DNA from: Hyphomicrobiales bacterium
GTDB taxonomy: Bacteria > Pseudomonadota > Alphaproteobacteria > Rhizobiales > Rhizobiaceae
NCBI GenBank assembly: GCA_900471925.1
Contig: UCGV01000002.1
Span: 305,307 to 369,306 of the forward strand
Reading direction: 5' to 3'
Length of the DNA: 64,000 bases
Under the pieces are notes generated by a model. It was not told the DNA's origin. It saw only the letters and a list, made by a program, of their open reading frames with translations, and made no database searches. The translations under genes were made by a program, and so were the position numbers. Of this stretch, positions 8,084-16,844 are shown one piece after another (the first letter of the stretch is position 1; every line of letters starts with the position of its first letter).

Positions 8084-11080
8084 TTAGTGCGCTTCGTCCC
8101 AGTTCGTAGCAGCGCGAGCATCGACGCGCAGCGGCACGCGCATTTCGAGCGCCGGCGAGGTGGCGTTTTCCATAACCGACACGATTGTCGGCATCGCCTT
8201 TTCGACATCCTCGTCTTCGACCTCGAAGATCAATTCGTCGTGTACCTGCAAGAGCATGCGAACGCGATCGGCAAGGCCGGCCTCGGCGAGCGCCGGCTCC
8301 ATCTTGATCATCGCGCGACGGATGACGTCGGCGGCCGAGCCCTGGATCGGCGCGTTGATGGCGGCGCGCTCGTTGAAGGCGCGCACCGACGGATTGGAGG
8401 AGCGAATCTCCGGGTAATTGATTCGGCGGCCGAAGATGGTTTCGACATAGCCCTTGTCGCGGGCCATCTGCTTGCGGCTGTCCATGTAATCGCGGATGCC
8501 AGGGAAGCGCTCGAAATATTTCTTGATGTAGTCGCCGGCTTCAGAGCGCTCGATGGAGAGCTGATTGGCGAGGCCGAAGGCGGAAATGCCGTAGATGATG
8601 CCGAAATTGATCGCCTTGGCGCGGCGGCGCACCTCGCTCGGCATGCCCTCGACCGGCACGCCGAACATTTCGGATGCGGTCATGGCGTGGATGTCGATGC
8701 CGTCCTCGAAGGCTCGTGTGAGCTGCGGAATCTCAGCGACATGGGCAAGCACGCGCAATTCGATCTGGCTGTAGTCCGCCGAAATTAGCTTATGGCCGGG
8801 CGACGAGATGAAGGCGGTGCGGATCTTGCGCCCTTCGGCGGTGCGCACGGGGATGTTCTGCAGGTTCGGTTCCGAGGAAGACAGGCGGCCCGTCGTCGTC
8901 GACGCCAGCGAATAGGACGTGTGGACCCGCTTCGTTTCCGGATGGATATAGCCCGGCAGCGCGTCCGTGTAGGTGGATTTCAGCTTTGTCAGCTGGCGCC
9001 AGTCGACGATCTTGCGCGGCAGCTCGAAACCGGCAGCGGCAAGGTCTTCCAGCACGCTTGCCGAAGTCGACCACTGGCCGGTCTTGGTCTTGGTGCCGCC
9101 GGCAAGGCCCATCTTGCCGAACAGGATATCGCCGAGCTGCTTGGGCGAGCCGATGTTGAACCTCTCGCCGGCGAGCTGGTAAATCTCGTCTTCGTATCTG
9201 GCTGCACCCTGAGCGAGCTCGCCCGAGAGGCGTGACAGGATCTGGCGGTCAACCGTGATGCCGCGCTCTTCCATGCAGGCCAGAACCGGCACGAGCGGAC
9301 GTTCCAAGCGCTCATAGACGCGCGTCAGCTGAGTAGCGGCAAGGCGCGGCTTCAGCACCATCCACAGGCGCAGCGTCACGTCGGCGTCTTCGGCGGCATA
9401 TTGTGTCGCGCGGTCGATATCCACGAGATCAAAGGTGACGCTCGACTTGCCGGAGCCTGCGACGTCCTTATAGGCGATCGGGGTGTGGCCGAGGAATTTT
9501 TCCGACAGCGGATCCATGCCGTGCGCGCCGGTACCGGCATCGAGCACATAGGAGATCAGCATCGTGTCATCGAAGCTCTTCGTCTCGATGCCATAGCGCT
9601 TCATCAGCAGGTAGTCGTATTTCAGGTTCTGCGCGACCTTGAGGATCGATTCATCCTCAAGCAGTGCCTTCAGGCGCGACAGTGCATCGCGCATCGGGAT
9701 CTGGTTTTCCGCAAGGCCGCCGCCAAGCAGATCGCCAACACCGGTCTTGTGATTGATAGGCACGTAGGCTGCTCGGATACGCGTGCCGCTCGGGTCGGCC
9801 GAATTGTCGGCGATTGCGAGCGAGAAGCCGACGAGTTCGGCCTGCATGGCATCGAGCGAGGTGGTTTCGGTATCGAAGGCGACGAGGCCGGTGTCTCGCG
9901 CATCGGCGATCCACTGGTCGAGGGTCACGAGATCACGAATCGTCACATAGGAGGAATGGTCGAACGGCAGGGTCGCAAAGGCCTCGGCCCGCGCCTTGGC
10001 AAGATCGGCCGGCGCAAAACTGCCTTCGACGGCAGCCTTCTTGGCGCGCGGCGAAACGGCGACAGCTTCGCCGCCGACGTCAGGGACGGCGCCGGCAACG
10101 GTCTCAGGCTCGGCCGCGTCGAGATCCGGGCCATGCGCGTCGGCGCCCCATTCGACCTTGACGAAGGCCGGTTCGATCTCGCTGGCATCGCAATTGCAGA
10201 ATTCGGCGACACGGCGTGTCAGCGTCGTGAATTCCATGGTTTTCAGAAAACCGATCAGCTTGGGGCCGTTCTGCGGCTCCAGCACGAGCGCGTCGAGATC
10301 GAGGTCCAGCGGTACGTCCGTGCGCAGGCGCACAAGCTCACGGGAAAGCTTTGCCTTATCGATATTGTCGAGGATGGTCTGGCGGCGCTTTTCCTGCTTG
10401 ATCTCATGGGCACGCTCAAGAAGCGTGTCGAGATCGCCATACTCGGCGAGCAGCTGCGCCGCGGTCTTGGGACCGATGCCGGGAATGCCGGGGACGTTGT
10501 CGACGGAATCGCCGGTCATGGCCTGCAGGTCGATCATCTTTTCCGGCGGCACACCCCATTTCTCGATGACATCGGGAATGCTGATCTGTTTGTCCTTCAT
10601 GCTGTCATACATGTGGACGTTGGTGGTGACGAGCTGCATCAGATCCTTGTCGGAAGAGACGATCGTCACGTCGGCGCCAGTAGCTTCGGCCTGGCGGGCA
10701 TAGGTCGCGATGATATCGTCGGCCTCAAAACCTTCCGTCTCGATGCACGGCAGGTTGAAGGCGCGGGTCGCCTCGCGGATCAGGCCGAACTGCGGCACCA
10801 GTTCTTCGGGCGGCGCCGAACGGTTCGCCTTGTAGGCGTCGTAGAGATCCTTGCGGAAAGTCTTCGACGAATAGTCGAAAATGACGGCGAGATGGGTGGG
10901 AGTGGCGCCGACATCTGTGGCGCGGGCGTCTCTCAGAAGCTTCCATAGCATGTTGCAGAAACCGGAGACGGCGCCGATCGGCAAGCCATCGGTTTTGCGC
11001 GTCAGCGGCGGCAATGCGTGAAAGGCCCGAAAGATGAATCCGGAGCCGTCGACAAGGAAGAGATGATCGCCTTTTTTCAT
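8084..11080 (-). CDS. polA: DNA polymerase I
   Basis: A 998-residue repair and Okazaki-fragment polymerase. A 5'-3' exonuclease domain (about 1-300) comes first. It is followed by a 3'-5' proofreading domain whose FDTETTSLD near residue 403 keeps the catalytic D and E, so proofreading should be active. The polymerase domain has motif A DYSQIELRVLAH near 770, the O-helix RRAKAINFGIIYG, and motif C VHDELIF near 948. It is somewhat longer than the E. coli enzyme because of a linker near 320-360. The ATG at 11080 opens divergently from a structured intergenic region that holds a candidate small RNA. Confidence 0.97.
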   Translation of the reverse strand: MKKGDHLFLVDGSGFIFRAFHALPPLTRKTDGLPIGAVSGFCNMLWKLLRDARATDVGATPTHLAVIFDYSSKTFRKDLYDAYKANRSAPPEELVPQFGLIREATRAFNLPCIETEGFEADDIIATYARQAEATGADVTIVSSDKDLMQLVTTNVHMYDSMKDKQISIPDVIEKWGVPPEKMIDLQAMTGDSVDNVPGIPGIGPKTAAQLLAEYGDLDTLLERAHEIKQEKRRQTILDNIDKAKLSRELVRLRTDVPLDLDLDALVLEPQNGPKLIGFLKTMEFTTLTRRVAEFCNCDASEIEPAFVKVEWGADAHGPDLDAAEPETVAGAVPDVGGEAVAVSPRAKKAAVEGSFAPADLAKARAEAFATLPFDHSSYVTIRDLVTLDQWIADARDTGLVAFDTETTSLDAMQAELVGFSLAIADNSADPSGTRIRAAYVPINHKTGVGDLLGGGLAENQIPMRDALSRLKALLEDESILKVAQNLKYDYLLMKRYGIETKSFDDTMLISYVLDAGTGAHGMDPLSEKFLGHTPIAYKDVAGSGKSSVTFDLVDIDRATQYAAEDADVTLRLWMVLKPRLAATQLTRVYERLERPLVPVLACMEERGITVDRQILSRLSGELAQGAARYEDEIYQLAGERFNIGSPKQLGDILFGKMGLAGGTKTKTGQWSTSASVLEDLAAAGFELPRKIVDWRQLTKLKSTYTDALPGYIHPETKRVHTSYSLASTTTGRLSSSEPNLQNIPVRTAEGRKIRTAFISSPGHKLISADYSQIELRVLAHVAEIPQLTRAFEDGIDIHAMTASEMFGVPVEGMPSEVRRRAKAINFGIIYGISAFGLANQLSIERSEAGDYIKKYFERFPGIRDYMDSRKQMARDKGYVETIFGRRINYPEIRSSNPSVRAFNERAAINAPIQGSAADVIRRAMIKMEPALAEAGLADRVRMLLQVHDELIFEVEDEDVEKAMPTIVSVMENATSPALEMRVPLRVDARAATNWDEAH

Positions 11081-11229
11081 GGCAGCATGGATAGCGCGGC
11101 GGCCTGACGAGGTCCATATAAACTTGATCGAGCAGAGACGTTACGCCTCACCAAACTGTTACCAATTTGTAATCGGCGGCGTCCTCCGCTTCCCTTGAAA
11201 AACCACATTTTCAATCACAAATCAGGCTT

Positions 11230-11378
11230 ACCGGCGTTTGATCGCGCCGCGGGTCTGATAGCCGGCTTGTCCCCCGCCGCGTCAGGCTTGGACAAAGGCC
11301 TCATCCCCCTCTCCGGGCCTTTGTCCCCATTTTTAAGCCGCCATGGCCTTCCTCCAGGCCATGGCGGCTTTGTTTTTT
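11230..11378 (+). ncRNA. candidate trans-acting sRNA, alpha-r7 (Smr7C) type
   Basis: A gene-free stretch with strong RNA structure lies between divergent polA and marR. A perfect 11-bp stem (GGACAAAGGCC 11290-11300 with 11316-11326) carries a C-rich loop able to pair with Shine-Dalgarno sequences. A 14-bp terminator stem with a T tract follows. TTGAAA at 11195-11200 and CAAATC at 11218-11223, 17 bases apart, are a plausible but weak promoter and would give an RNA of about 150 nt. From memory, Sinorhizobium Smr7C lies beside polA and has this size and structure, so I propose the same family. The 5' end is inferred. Confidence 0.72.
11335..11378 (+). terminator. strong intrinsic terminator of the polA-marR intergenic RNA
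   Basis: A perfect 14-bp stem (AAGCCGCCATGGCC / GGCCATGGCGGCTT) with an 8-base loop is followed by TGTTTTTT on the plus strand. No plus-strand protein gene lies upstream of it, so it must end an independent RNA. Confidence 0.9.
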
Positions 11379-11488
11379 GGGTAATCGCTTCACTTTCAAA
11401 AATTTAAGAGCTTCGCTCCTATGTTTTGATGGATCGTATGCGATTTGTTGCATTGCCGACTGGACGATTTTGAGCCTAACTTACAATC

Positions 11489-11920
11489 ATGGGATTTAAT
11501 CGAATGGATTCCGGTGCCTACCTTGCCAGCCAGCTGGCCAAGGGTTTTGCCCGCTCGCTGCACCAGCGCGCGGCAGGACTCGGCTTTTCTCCCGGCCAGT
11601 TCCCAATCCTGCTCGAACTTTGGGCGGAAGACGGGCTGACCCAGAAGCAGCTTCTGGAGCGCGTCGATATAGAGCAGGCAACGATGGCCAACACGCTGTC
11701 GCGCATGGCACGCGACGGGCTGATCGAGCGCCGTCCGCACCCGACAGACAAACGCGCGCAGCTGATCTTCCTCACCGAAAAGGCGAGGGCGATGGAAGAG
11801 GAAGCCATCGACACGGCGCGCGAAGCCGATCTTGCGCTGTTCAAGGGCTTCCGGGTTTTCGAGCGGGAACTGATGCTCGAATATATCCGGCGCTTGATCG
11901 ATAACGCCAAGACGCTCTGA
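11489..11920 (+). CDS. MarR-family transcriptional regulator
   Basis: A 143-residue winged-helix regulator, expected to act as a cytoplasmic dimer. The recognition region LTQKQLLERVDIEQATMANT lies near residues 50-69 and the beta-wing RRPHPTDKRAQLIFLT near 82-97, flanked by dimerisation helices. The ligand is unknown. The start is uncertain: ATG 11489 has no clear ribosome site, while ATG 11504 has GGGA eight bases upstream. No obvious target gene is divergent from it, since the upstream neighbour is the candidate sRNA. It converges with the c-di-GMP gene downstream. Confidence 0.88.
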   Translation: MGFNRMDSGAYLASQLAKGFARSLHQRAAGLGFSPGQFPILLELWAEDGLTQKQLLERVDIEQATMANTLSRMARDGLIERRPHPTDKRAQLIFLTEKARAMEEEAIDTAREADLALFKGFRVFERELMLEYIRRLIDNAKTL

Positions 11921-11940
11921 GCCCACGAACCGCTTCGTGC

Positions 11941-14325
11941 CTACTCGGCGGCGGTGCGATTGCGCTTCAGCTGTATCACATCGGTATCGCCGTGGGCCGA
12001 AAGGAAGCTCTCACGGGCAGCAAGCTTGATGCTGGGCTCGATATCCGGTTTCCCTAGCAACAATCCCTGCACCTGGGCGCAGCCTTCCTCGACGACGATC
12101 TGACGCTGCATCTCCGTTTCCACGCCTTCGGTGACGACGGGCATGCCAAGGCTGTGACCGAGACCGATGATGGCGCGCACGATGGAGCGGGCACCCGCAT
12201 CATGCTCCAGAATGCCGGTGAAGCTGCGATCGACCTTGATCTTGTCGAAGGGAAACGAGCGCAGGTTGGAGAGCGACGAGAAGCCGGTACCGAAATCGTC
12301 CATGACGATACGTACACCGAGTTTGCGCAGGCGCTGAAGCGTGTTCATGACCCTGTTGCGATCCCGCACGAGAGCGGCTTCGGTGATCTCCAGTTCCAGC
12401 CGCTCGGGCGCAAGGCCCGCCTCCTTGAGGATTTCGGCCACCTGATCGCAGAGATTGGGCAGCAGGAACTGCACCGGAGAGACATTGACGGCAATGGACA
12501 GCGGCTCGGGCCAACGGGCAGCCTCCATGCAGGCTTCGCGCAATATCCACTCGCCGAGCTGCACGATCGAGCCGCTTTCCTCTGCGATCGGAATGAAGAT
12601 ATCGGGTTCGCTCATGCCGTGGCCCGGCCGGTTCCAGCGCATGAAGGCTTCGTAGCCGTTGATCTCACCGGTGCGGGCATCGAGGATCGGCTGGTAGTGG
12701 ACATGCAGCTGCTTGCGGATGATGGCGTGGCGAAGCTCATGTTCGATCTGGCGACGAGCACGCACCGATTCATCCATGGCCGCGTCGAAAAAGCAGGCCT
12801 CGCCGCGCCCGGCATGTTTGACACGATAGAGGGCAGTATCGGCGTTGCTGCAGAGTTCTTCGGCGGAATTTCCATCCGCCGGATAAAGCGCAATGCCGAT
12901 GCTAGCGCCGACGGCCGTCGGGTCGCGGGCCGTATCCATCTCGGCGGCGAATTCATCGATGATCCGGCTTGCAAGACGACGCGCTGCATCGGGCTGTTCC
13001 TTGCCCGGCTGGACGATGGCGAATTCATCGCCGCCAAGCCGCGCGATCGTATCGTCCTCCTCCGCACAGCGCTTGAGGATGTCGGCAACCTTCCGCAGAA
13101 CACGGTCGCCCTCGGCGTGGCCGAATATGTCGTTGACGGCCTTGAAGCGATCGAGATCGATGCAGAGGACGGCAACCTGTGTGCGCTTGCGTTCCGCGAC
13201 CAGCAAAGACTGGCGAATGCGGGTGTCGAAAAGCGAGCGGTTCGGCAGGTCCGTCAGTACATCGTGATGGGCGAGATGTTCGATCATCTCTTCGGCGCGC
13301 TTGCGTTCGGTGAGATCTCGCACGACGAGGACATCACAATGACGGCCGCGATAGACAATCCGCCGCGTGGTCACTTCGACCGGGATTTCCGTATCGTCCT
13401 TGGCGATCAACAGCATTTCCTTGTGATCGCTTTCGTGCTCCCGATGGACCGATGTCAGCACCGCTGCGGGGACAATGCCGGCAAGCTCGTGAAGCTTCCA
13501 GCCGGACAGGGTGAGGAACCGTTCGTTGGTATCGAATATCTTCCCCTCTCGCAGGATGACGAGGCCTTCCTGCGAGATGTTGGCGAGACCGCGAAGATCG
13601 GTCAGATGGCTTTCCAGGAAGACGGCGGCAAAGGCCATGAGGATGAGGCCGGTGGAGACGGCCATGACGATTGCCGCCAGCACTTCGGGCTGAAGCGACA
13701 TCGCAGGCACATCACGCGTGACATCCGGAACCAGCACGATGCTGCTCATCGAGACGAAATGCAGCGCACAGATCGCCAGCACGAAAGCGCTGGAAGAGGC
13801 GGCGAACCGTTTCATGCCCTTCAGCTTGAAGAAGGCGAGGAAGGCAACGGTCGCCAGAATCGCGCAGGCCGTGAAGGCCACGACGGTCATGCCGGCATCG
13901 TAGACGACAACGGCCTGCGCCTCGATCGCCTGCATGCCTGTCAGATGCATGGCCGTGATGCCGAATGCCATCAAGACTCCGCCGAAGGCAAAGGAATAGC
14001 CGCTTCTGCCCTCCGACGCGATCAGGATGGCCACCCAGGCACCAAAGATCGACAGGAAGACCGAGAGAAAGGTAAGACCGAGATCGTAGCTGATCGGCAT
14101 GCCGCCATCATAAGCGAGCATGGCGATGAAATGCGTGGCCCATACGCCGACGCCGCATGCAAAGGCTGACGTGCCGATCCAGAGCTTTCGCTGGCCGACA
14201 TCGCATTCCTGCGCACGAAAGAGCAGAAGCATCGTCGTCAGGCTGCCGACGAAGCAGACAATCGCGGCTGCGATTACCAGCCGCCAGTCATGATTGTCCC
14301 TGATGCAGGCAATAACGGAGAACAT
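11941..14325 (-). CDS. MHYT-PAS-GGDEF-EAL cyclic-di-GMP signalling protein
   Basis: A 794-residue membrane protein. Residues 1-250 form a seven-helix MHYT sensor, thought to bind gas or metal, with repeated H-x-x-S/T/G histidine clusters (THFIAML, MHLTGMQ, LHFVSMSS). A PAS domain (about 260-340) follows. The diguanylate cyclase domain has an intact RLGGDEFAIV near residue 430. The EAL phosphodiesterase domain (about 535-785) keeps NVSPVQF, ELEITEAAL, DDFGTGFSS and KVDRSF, but its signature reads EAF. The catalytic glutamate remains, so hydrolysis may persist. It could make or degrade c-di-GMP. A TATTTAG inverted repeat lies upstream. Confidence 0.93.
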   Translation of the reverse strand: MFSVIACIRDNHDWRLVIAAAIVCFVGSLTTMLLLFRAQECDVGQRKLWIGTSAFACGVGVWATHFIAMLAYDGGMPISYDLGLTFLSVFLSIFGAWVAILIASEGRSGYSFAFGGVLMAFGITAMHLTGMQAIEAQAVVVYDAGMTVVAFTACAILATVAFLAFFKLKGMKRFAASSSAFVLAICALHFVSMSSIVLVPDVTRDVPAMSLQPEVLAAIVMAVSTGLILMAFAAVFLESHLTDLRGLANISQEGLVILREGKIFDTNERFLTLSGWKLHELAGIVPAAVLTSVHREHESDHKEMLLIAKDDTEIPVEVTTRRIVYRGRHCDVLVVRDLTERKRAEEMIEHLAHHDVLTDLPNRSLFDTRIRQSLLVAERKRTQVAVLCIDLDRFKAVNDIFGHAEGDRVLRKVADILKRCAEEDDTIARLGGDEFAIVQPGKEQPDAARRLASRIIDEFAAEMDTARDPTAVGASIGIALYPADGNSAEELCSNADTALYRVKHAGRGEACFFDAAMDESVRARRQIEHELRHAIIRKQLHVHYQPILDARTGEINGYEAFMRWNRPGHGMSEPDIFIPIAEESGSIVQLGEWILREACMEAARWPEPLSIAVNVSPVQFLLPNLCDQVAEILKEAGLAPERLELEITEAALVRDRNRVMNTLQRLRKLGVRIVMDDFGTGFSSLSNLRSFPFDKIKVDRSFTGILEHDAGARSIVRAIIGLGHSLGMPVVTEGVETEMQRQIVVEEGCAQVQGLLLGKPDIEPSIKLAARESFLSAHGDTDVIQLKRNRTAAE

Positions 14326-14358
14326 GCGCCACCTCGAAAACCGACCTCGAGGCGAGAC

Positions 14359-14378
14359 TATTTAGAGTGTGCTAAATA
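14359..14378. promoter_or_regulatory. TATTTAG inverted repeat upstream of the GGDEF-EAL gene
   Basis: TATTTAG and CTAAATA form a perfect 7-bp inverted repeat around AGTGTG, 34 bases before the start of the minus-strand c-di-GMP gene. It lies in an AT-rich region shared with the divergent peptidase gene. The geometry suits a dimeric repressor or activator. It resembles, but does not match, the Irr iron-control element. Confidence 0.4.
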
Positions 14379-14514
14379 ACTGTAAATTGCATTAGCTTCT
14401 CCTACTTTAACCGTTGTCACATTTAGCTCCACCCTTGCCTGCTTTGAAAATTTGGCGCTCGAAACCGTCGCCGATTGGGTCTATCGTCCGGCCGAATTTC
14501 AGAAGGAGTCGGAA

Positions 14515-15903
14515 ATGACCGAATTAAATGCCGTTCTTGCGCGCGCGGACCAGAATCTCGATTCAAGCCTCGAAAAGCTGTTCGAGCTGTTGCGCATCAA
14601 GTCAATCTCGACCGATCCGGCCTACAAGGCCGAATGCCGCAAGGGTGCCGAATGGCTGGTAGCCTATCTCAAGACGCTGGGCTTTGATGCCTCGGTCCGT
14701 GACACGCCCGGCCACCCGATGGTCGTCGCGCATCACGAAGGCGCTTCGGCCGATGTGCCGCATGTGCTGTTCTACGGTCATTACGACGTGCAGCCGGTCG
14801 ATCCGATCGAACTCTGGGAAAACGATCCTTTCGAGCCCGCCGTCAAGGATGCCGGCAATGGCCGCAAGATCCTGACCGGCCGCGGCACCGCCGACGACAA
14901 GGGACAGCTGATGACCTTCGTCGAAGCCTGCCGTGCCTATAAGGAGATCAACGGTGCGCTTCCCTGCCGCGTCACCATCCTGTTCGAAGGCGAAGAGGAA
15001 TCCGGTTCGCCGTCGCTGAAGCCGTTCCTCGAAGCCAATGCCGCCGAACTCAAGGCCGACTATGCGCTCGTCTGCGATACCAGCATGTGGGACAAGGATA
15101 CGCCGGCAATTGCGGCAGCCCTTCGCGGTCTCGTCGGCGAAGAGATCGTCGTGACTGCCGCCGACCGCGACCTGCATTCCGGTCTTTTCGGGGGTGCAGC
15201 CGCCAACCCGATCCACATCCTCGTCGAAGCGCTCGCCGGCCTGCATGACGAGACCGGTCGCATCACGCTCGACGGCTTCTATGACGGCGTCGAGGAAACG
15301 CCCGCCAATATCAAGGCATCGTGGGATTCGCTCGGCCGCACGGCCGAGAGCTTCCTCGGTACTGTTGGCCTCTCCGTTCCCTCGGGCGAGAAGGGCCGCT
15401 CGGTTCTCGAACTTACCTGGGCGCGCCCGACTGCAGAGGTCAACGGCATCTGGGGCGGCTATACGGGCGAAGGCTTCAAGACGGTGATTGCCGCCAAGGC
15501 TTCCGCCAAGGTTTCCTTCCGCCTCGTCGGCACACAGGATCCGGCTGCGATCCGCGAAAGCTTCCGCGCCTATATCCGCTCGAAGATCCCGGCGGATTGC
15601 TCGGTCGAGTTTCACCCACATGGCGCCTCGCCGGCGATCCATCTTTCCTATGACTCGCCGGTTCTGACCAAGGCAAAGACCGCCCTTTCAGACGAGTGGC
15701 CGAAGCCCGCCGTCATTATCGGCATGGGCGGCTCGATCCCGATCGTCGGCGATTTCCAGAAGATGCTCGGCATGGAATCGCTGCTCGTCGGCTTCGGCCT
15801 TGATGATGACCGCATTCATTCGCCGAACGAGAAGTACGAGCTTGCTTCCTACCACAAGGGCATCCGCTCCTGGGTGCGCATCCTCGCAGCACTGAAGGGC
15901 TGA
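14515..15903 (+). CDS. M20-family metallo-dipeptidase
   Basis: A 462-residue cytoplasmic zinc peptidase of the M20/M25/M40 family (dipeptidase type). The first metal motif, YGHYDVQP, lies near residue 87. GRGTADDKGQ follows near 122, and the catalytic EGEEESGSPS near 160. A lid or dimerisation insert sits in the middle. The start is ATG 14515 behind AGAAGGAG; the frame is open further upstream but has no ribosome site. The substrate is probably a dipeptide or acylated amino acid and cannot be set from sequence. It is a single-gene unit with a hairpin right after the stop. Confidence 0.93.
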   Translation: MTELNAVLARADQNLDSSLEKLFELLRIKSISTDPAYKAECRKGAEWLVAYLKTLGFDASVRDTPGHPMVVAHHEGASADVPHVLFYGHYDVQPVDPIELWENDPFEPAVKDAGNGRKILTGRGTADDKGQLMTFVEACRAYKEINGALPCRVTILFEGEEESGSPSLKPFLEANAAELKADYALVCDTSMWDKDTPAIAAALRGLVGEEIVVTAADRDLHSGLFGGAAANPIHILVEALAGLHDETGRITLDGFYDGVEETPANIKASWDSLGRTAESFLGTVGLSVPSGEKGRSVLELTWARPTAEVNGIWGGYTGEGFKTVIAAKASAKVSFRLVGTQDPAAIRESFRAYIRSKIPADCSVEFHPHGASPAIHLSYDSPVLTKAKTALSDEWPKPAVIIGMGGSIPIVGDFQKMLGMESLLVGFGLDDDRIHSPNEKYELASYHKGIRSWVRILAALKG

Positions 15904-15909
15904 AACGAA

Positions 15910-15944
15910 AATGGCGTGCCCGCAGTCTTGCTCGGCACGCCATT
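15910..15944 (+). terminator. hairpin after the M20 peptidase
   Basis: An 11-bp perfect stem (AATGGCGTGCC / GGCACGCCATT) lies seven bases after the stop. The 3' side lacks a T tract, so termination may be inefficient or the hairpin may protect the 3' end. Confidence 0.55.
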
Positions 15945-16402
15945 CGAAATCAAGAACATGTCGCGCGACATGTATAAAAACAAAAAGGCCGGCATTAAAC
16001 CGGCCTTCCGTATCCGCCTCATCTCGGTGCCAGTACATCCGTGGTCAAAGGAGAAGCGGTTATTACGCAGCCAGAGTGATCGAGAAAGATTTACGGCCGG
16101 TAAACGGCCCGCTTTTGGAGATCTAAAATGGTACGCTCGCTAAGCGCACAACATTTCAAGGCTACGAATTCTGTAACCGTATATCGGAAGCCGCCTTTAA
16201 TATTTCAAGGCCTGCGAATAAGCCTTTGCCAAAGAGAGAGCAGCCATTCAAGCTGCGTTCATCCAAGCCCCTCTATAAGCCTTTGAAAGACAAAGTGAAA
16301 CCCGTGCGACGCGACCTGCGCTGCAGGCGCTCTATCTTTGTCTTGCCGGGAAAATGCACATCCCGGCGATCGGCGTCGGCCCAATATTGCGAGGGTAAAA
16401 AG
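15945..16402. other. gene-poor intergenic region with the copy A element
   Basis: Besides the minus-strand copy A terminator, this stretch holds a small inverted repeat around 16094-16110 (GGCCGgtaaaCGGCC). It also has a 51-codon plus-strand frame at 16129 behind GGAG whose product resembles nothing. CCTTGAAAT-like motifs recur on the minus strand near 16160 and 16205. I see no convincing protein gene. Confidence 0.5.
15974..16070 (-). ncRNA. candidate sRNA or repeat element, copy A
   Basis: On the minus strand, the 20-base block TGACCACGGATGTACTGGCA (16047-16028) is followed by GGATACGG and then an intrinsic terminator. The terminator has an 8-bp stem (AAGGCCGG / CCGGCCTT, 15985-16007) and a T-rich tail reading TTTTTGTTTTTATA. 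The same block-spacer-terminator order, with one mismatch in 20 in the block, recurs on the plus strand at 29942-30023. No minus-strand protein gene reads into the terminator. A promoter-like CTTGAAA with a downstream CGATAT lies near 16175-16208. The 5' end is a guess. Confidence 0.55.
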
Positions 16403-16843
16403 GTGAAACATATTCTTCTGAAGATTGCCGCAGGCGGCCTCTTGCTTCTGGCGCCGGCCATTGCCGAAGCCGCGCAGGGTATTTCGACTGCGAACGTGAA
16501 CATGCGCGCCGGCCCGAGTACGCGCTATCCGGCAGTTGCCGTCATTCCCAACGGTACGCCGCTCGAAATCCGCGGTTGCCTCGCCGATACGCCCTGGTGC
16601 GATGTCCAATTCTACGGGGGCCGCGGCTGGGTTGCCGGGCAATATGTCCAGGCGACCTATCAACGGCGCCAGATCTATGTCGGCCCGCAATATTACCGCC
16701 CGCTCGGCATTCCCACAGTGACCTTCAGCGTTGGTACCTACTGGGATCGCTACTACCGCAACCGTGACTTCTATCGGGATCGCGACCGCTGGCGCCGCGG
16801 GCCTGATTATTACTACCGAGATCGCGGTCCCTATCGACCCTGA
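16403..16843 (+). CDS. secreted bacterial SH3-domain protein with a Tyr/Arg/Asp-rich tail
   Basis: A 146-residue exported protein. A signal peptide (KHILLKIAAGGLLLLAPAIAEA) is followed by one bacterial SH3 domain (about 27-85, NVNMRAGPSTRYPAVAVIPNG). After a short linker, a C-terminal tail is dominated by Tyr, Arg and Asp (RNRDFYRDRDRWRRG). SH3 domains of this type bind peptidoglycan or other envelope ligands; the tail is low-complexity with no known role. I chose GTG 16403 because GAGGG stands seven bases upstream and a signal peptide begins at once. The 500 bases before it hold two hairpins and the copy A element. Confidence 0.82.
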   Translation: MKHILLKIAAGGLLLLAPAIAEAAQGISTANVNMRAGPSTRYPAVAVIPNGTPLEIRGCLADTPWCDVQFYGGRGWVAGQYVQATYQRRQIYVGPQYYRPLGIPTVTFSVGTYWDRYYRNRDFYRDRDRWRRGPDYYYRDRGPYRP

Positions 16844-16844
16844 C

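Noticed and set aside
12154..14169. A 671-codon plus-strand frame opposite the GGDEF-EAL gene
   Set aside because: Product composition is that of an antisense shadow; the minus strand encodes recognisable MHYT, GGDEF and EAL motifs.
14359..14378. Reading the TATTTAG repeat as a true Irr ICE box
   Set aside because: The arms share only part of the TTTAGAA...TTCTAAA pattern and the gap is too long; kept only as a generic operator candidate.
16129..16284. A 51-codon plus-strand frame behind GGAG upstream of the SH3 gene
   Set aside because: The ribosome site is good, but the product looks random and the frame lies close to the copy A element; not enough to call a gene.
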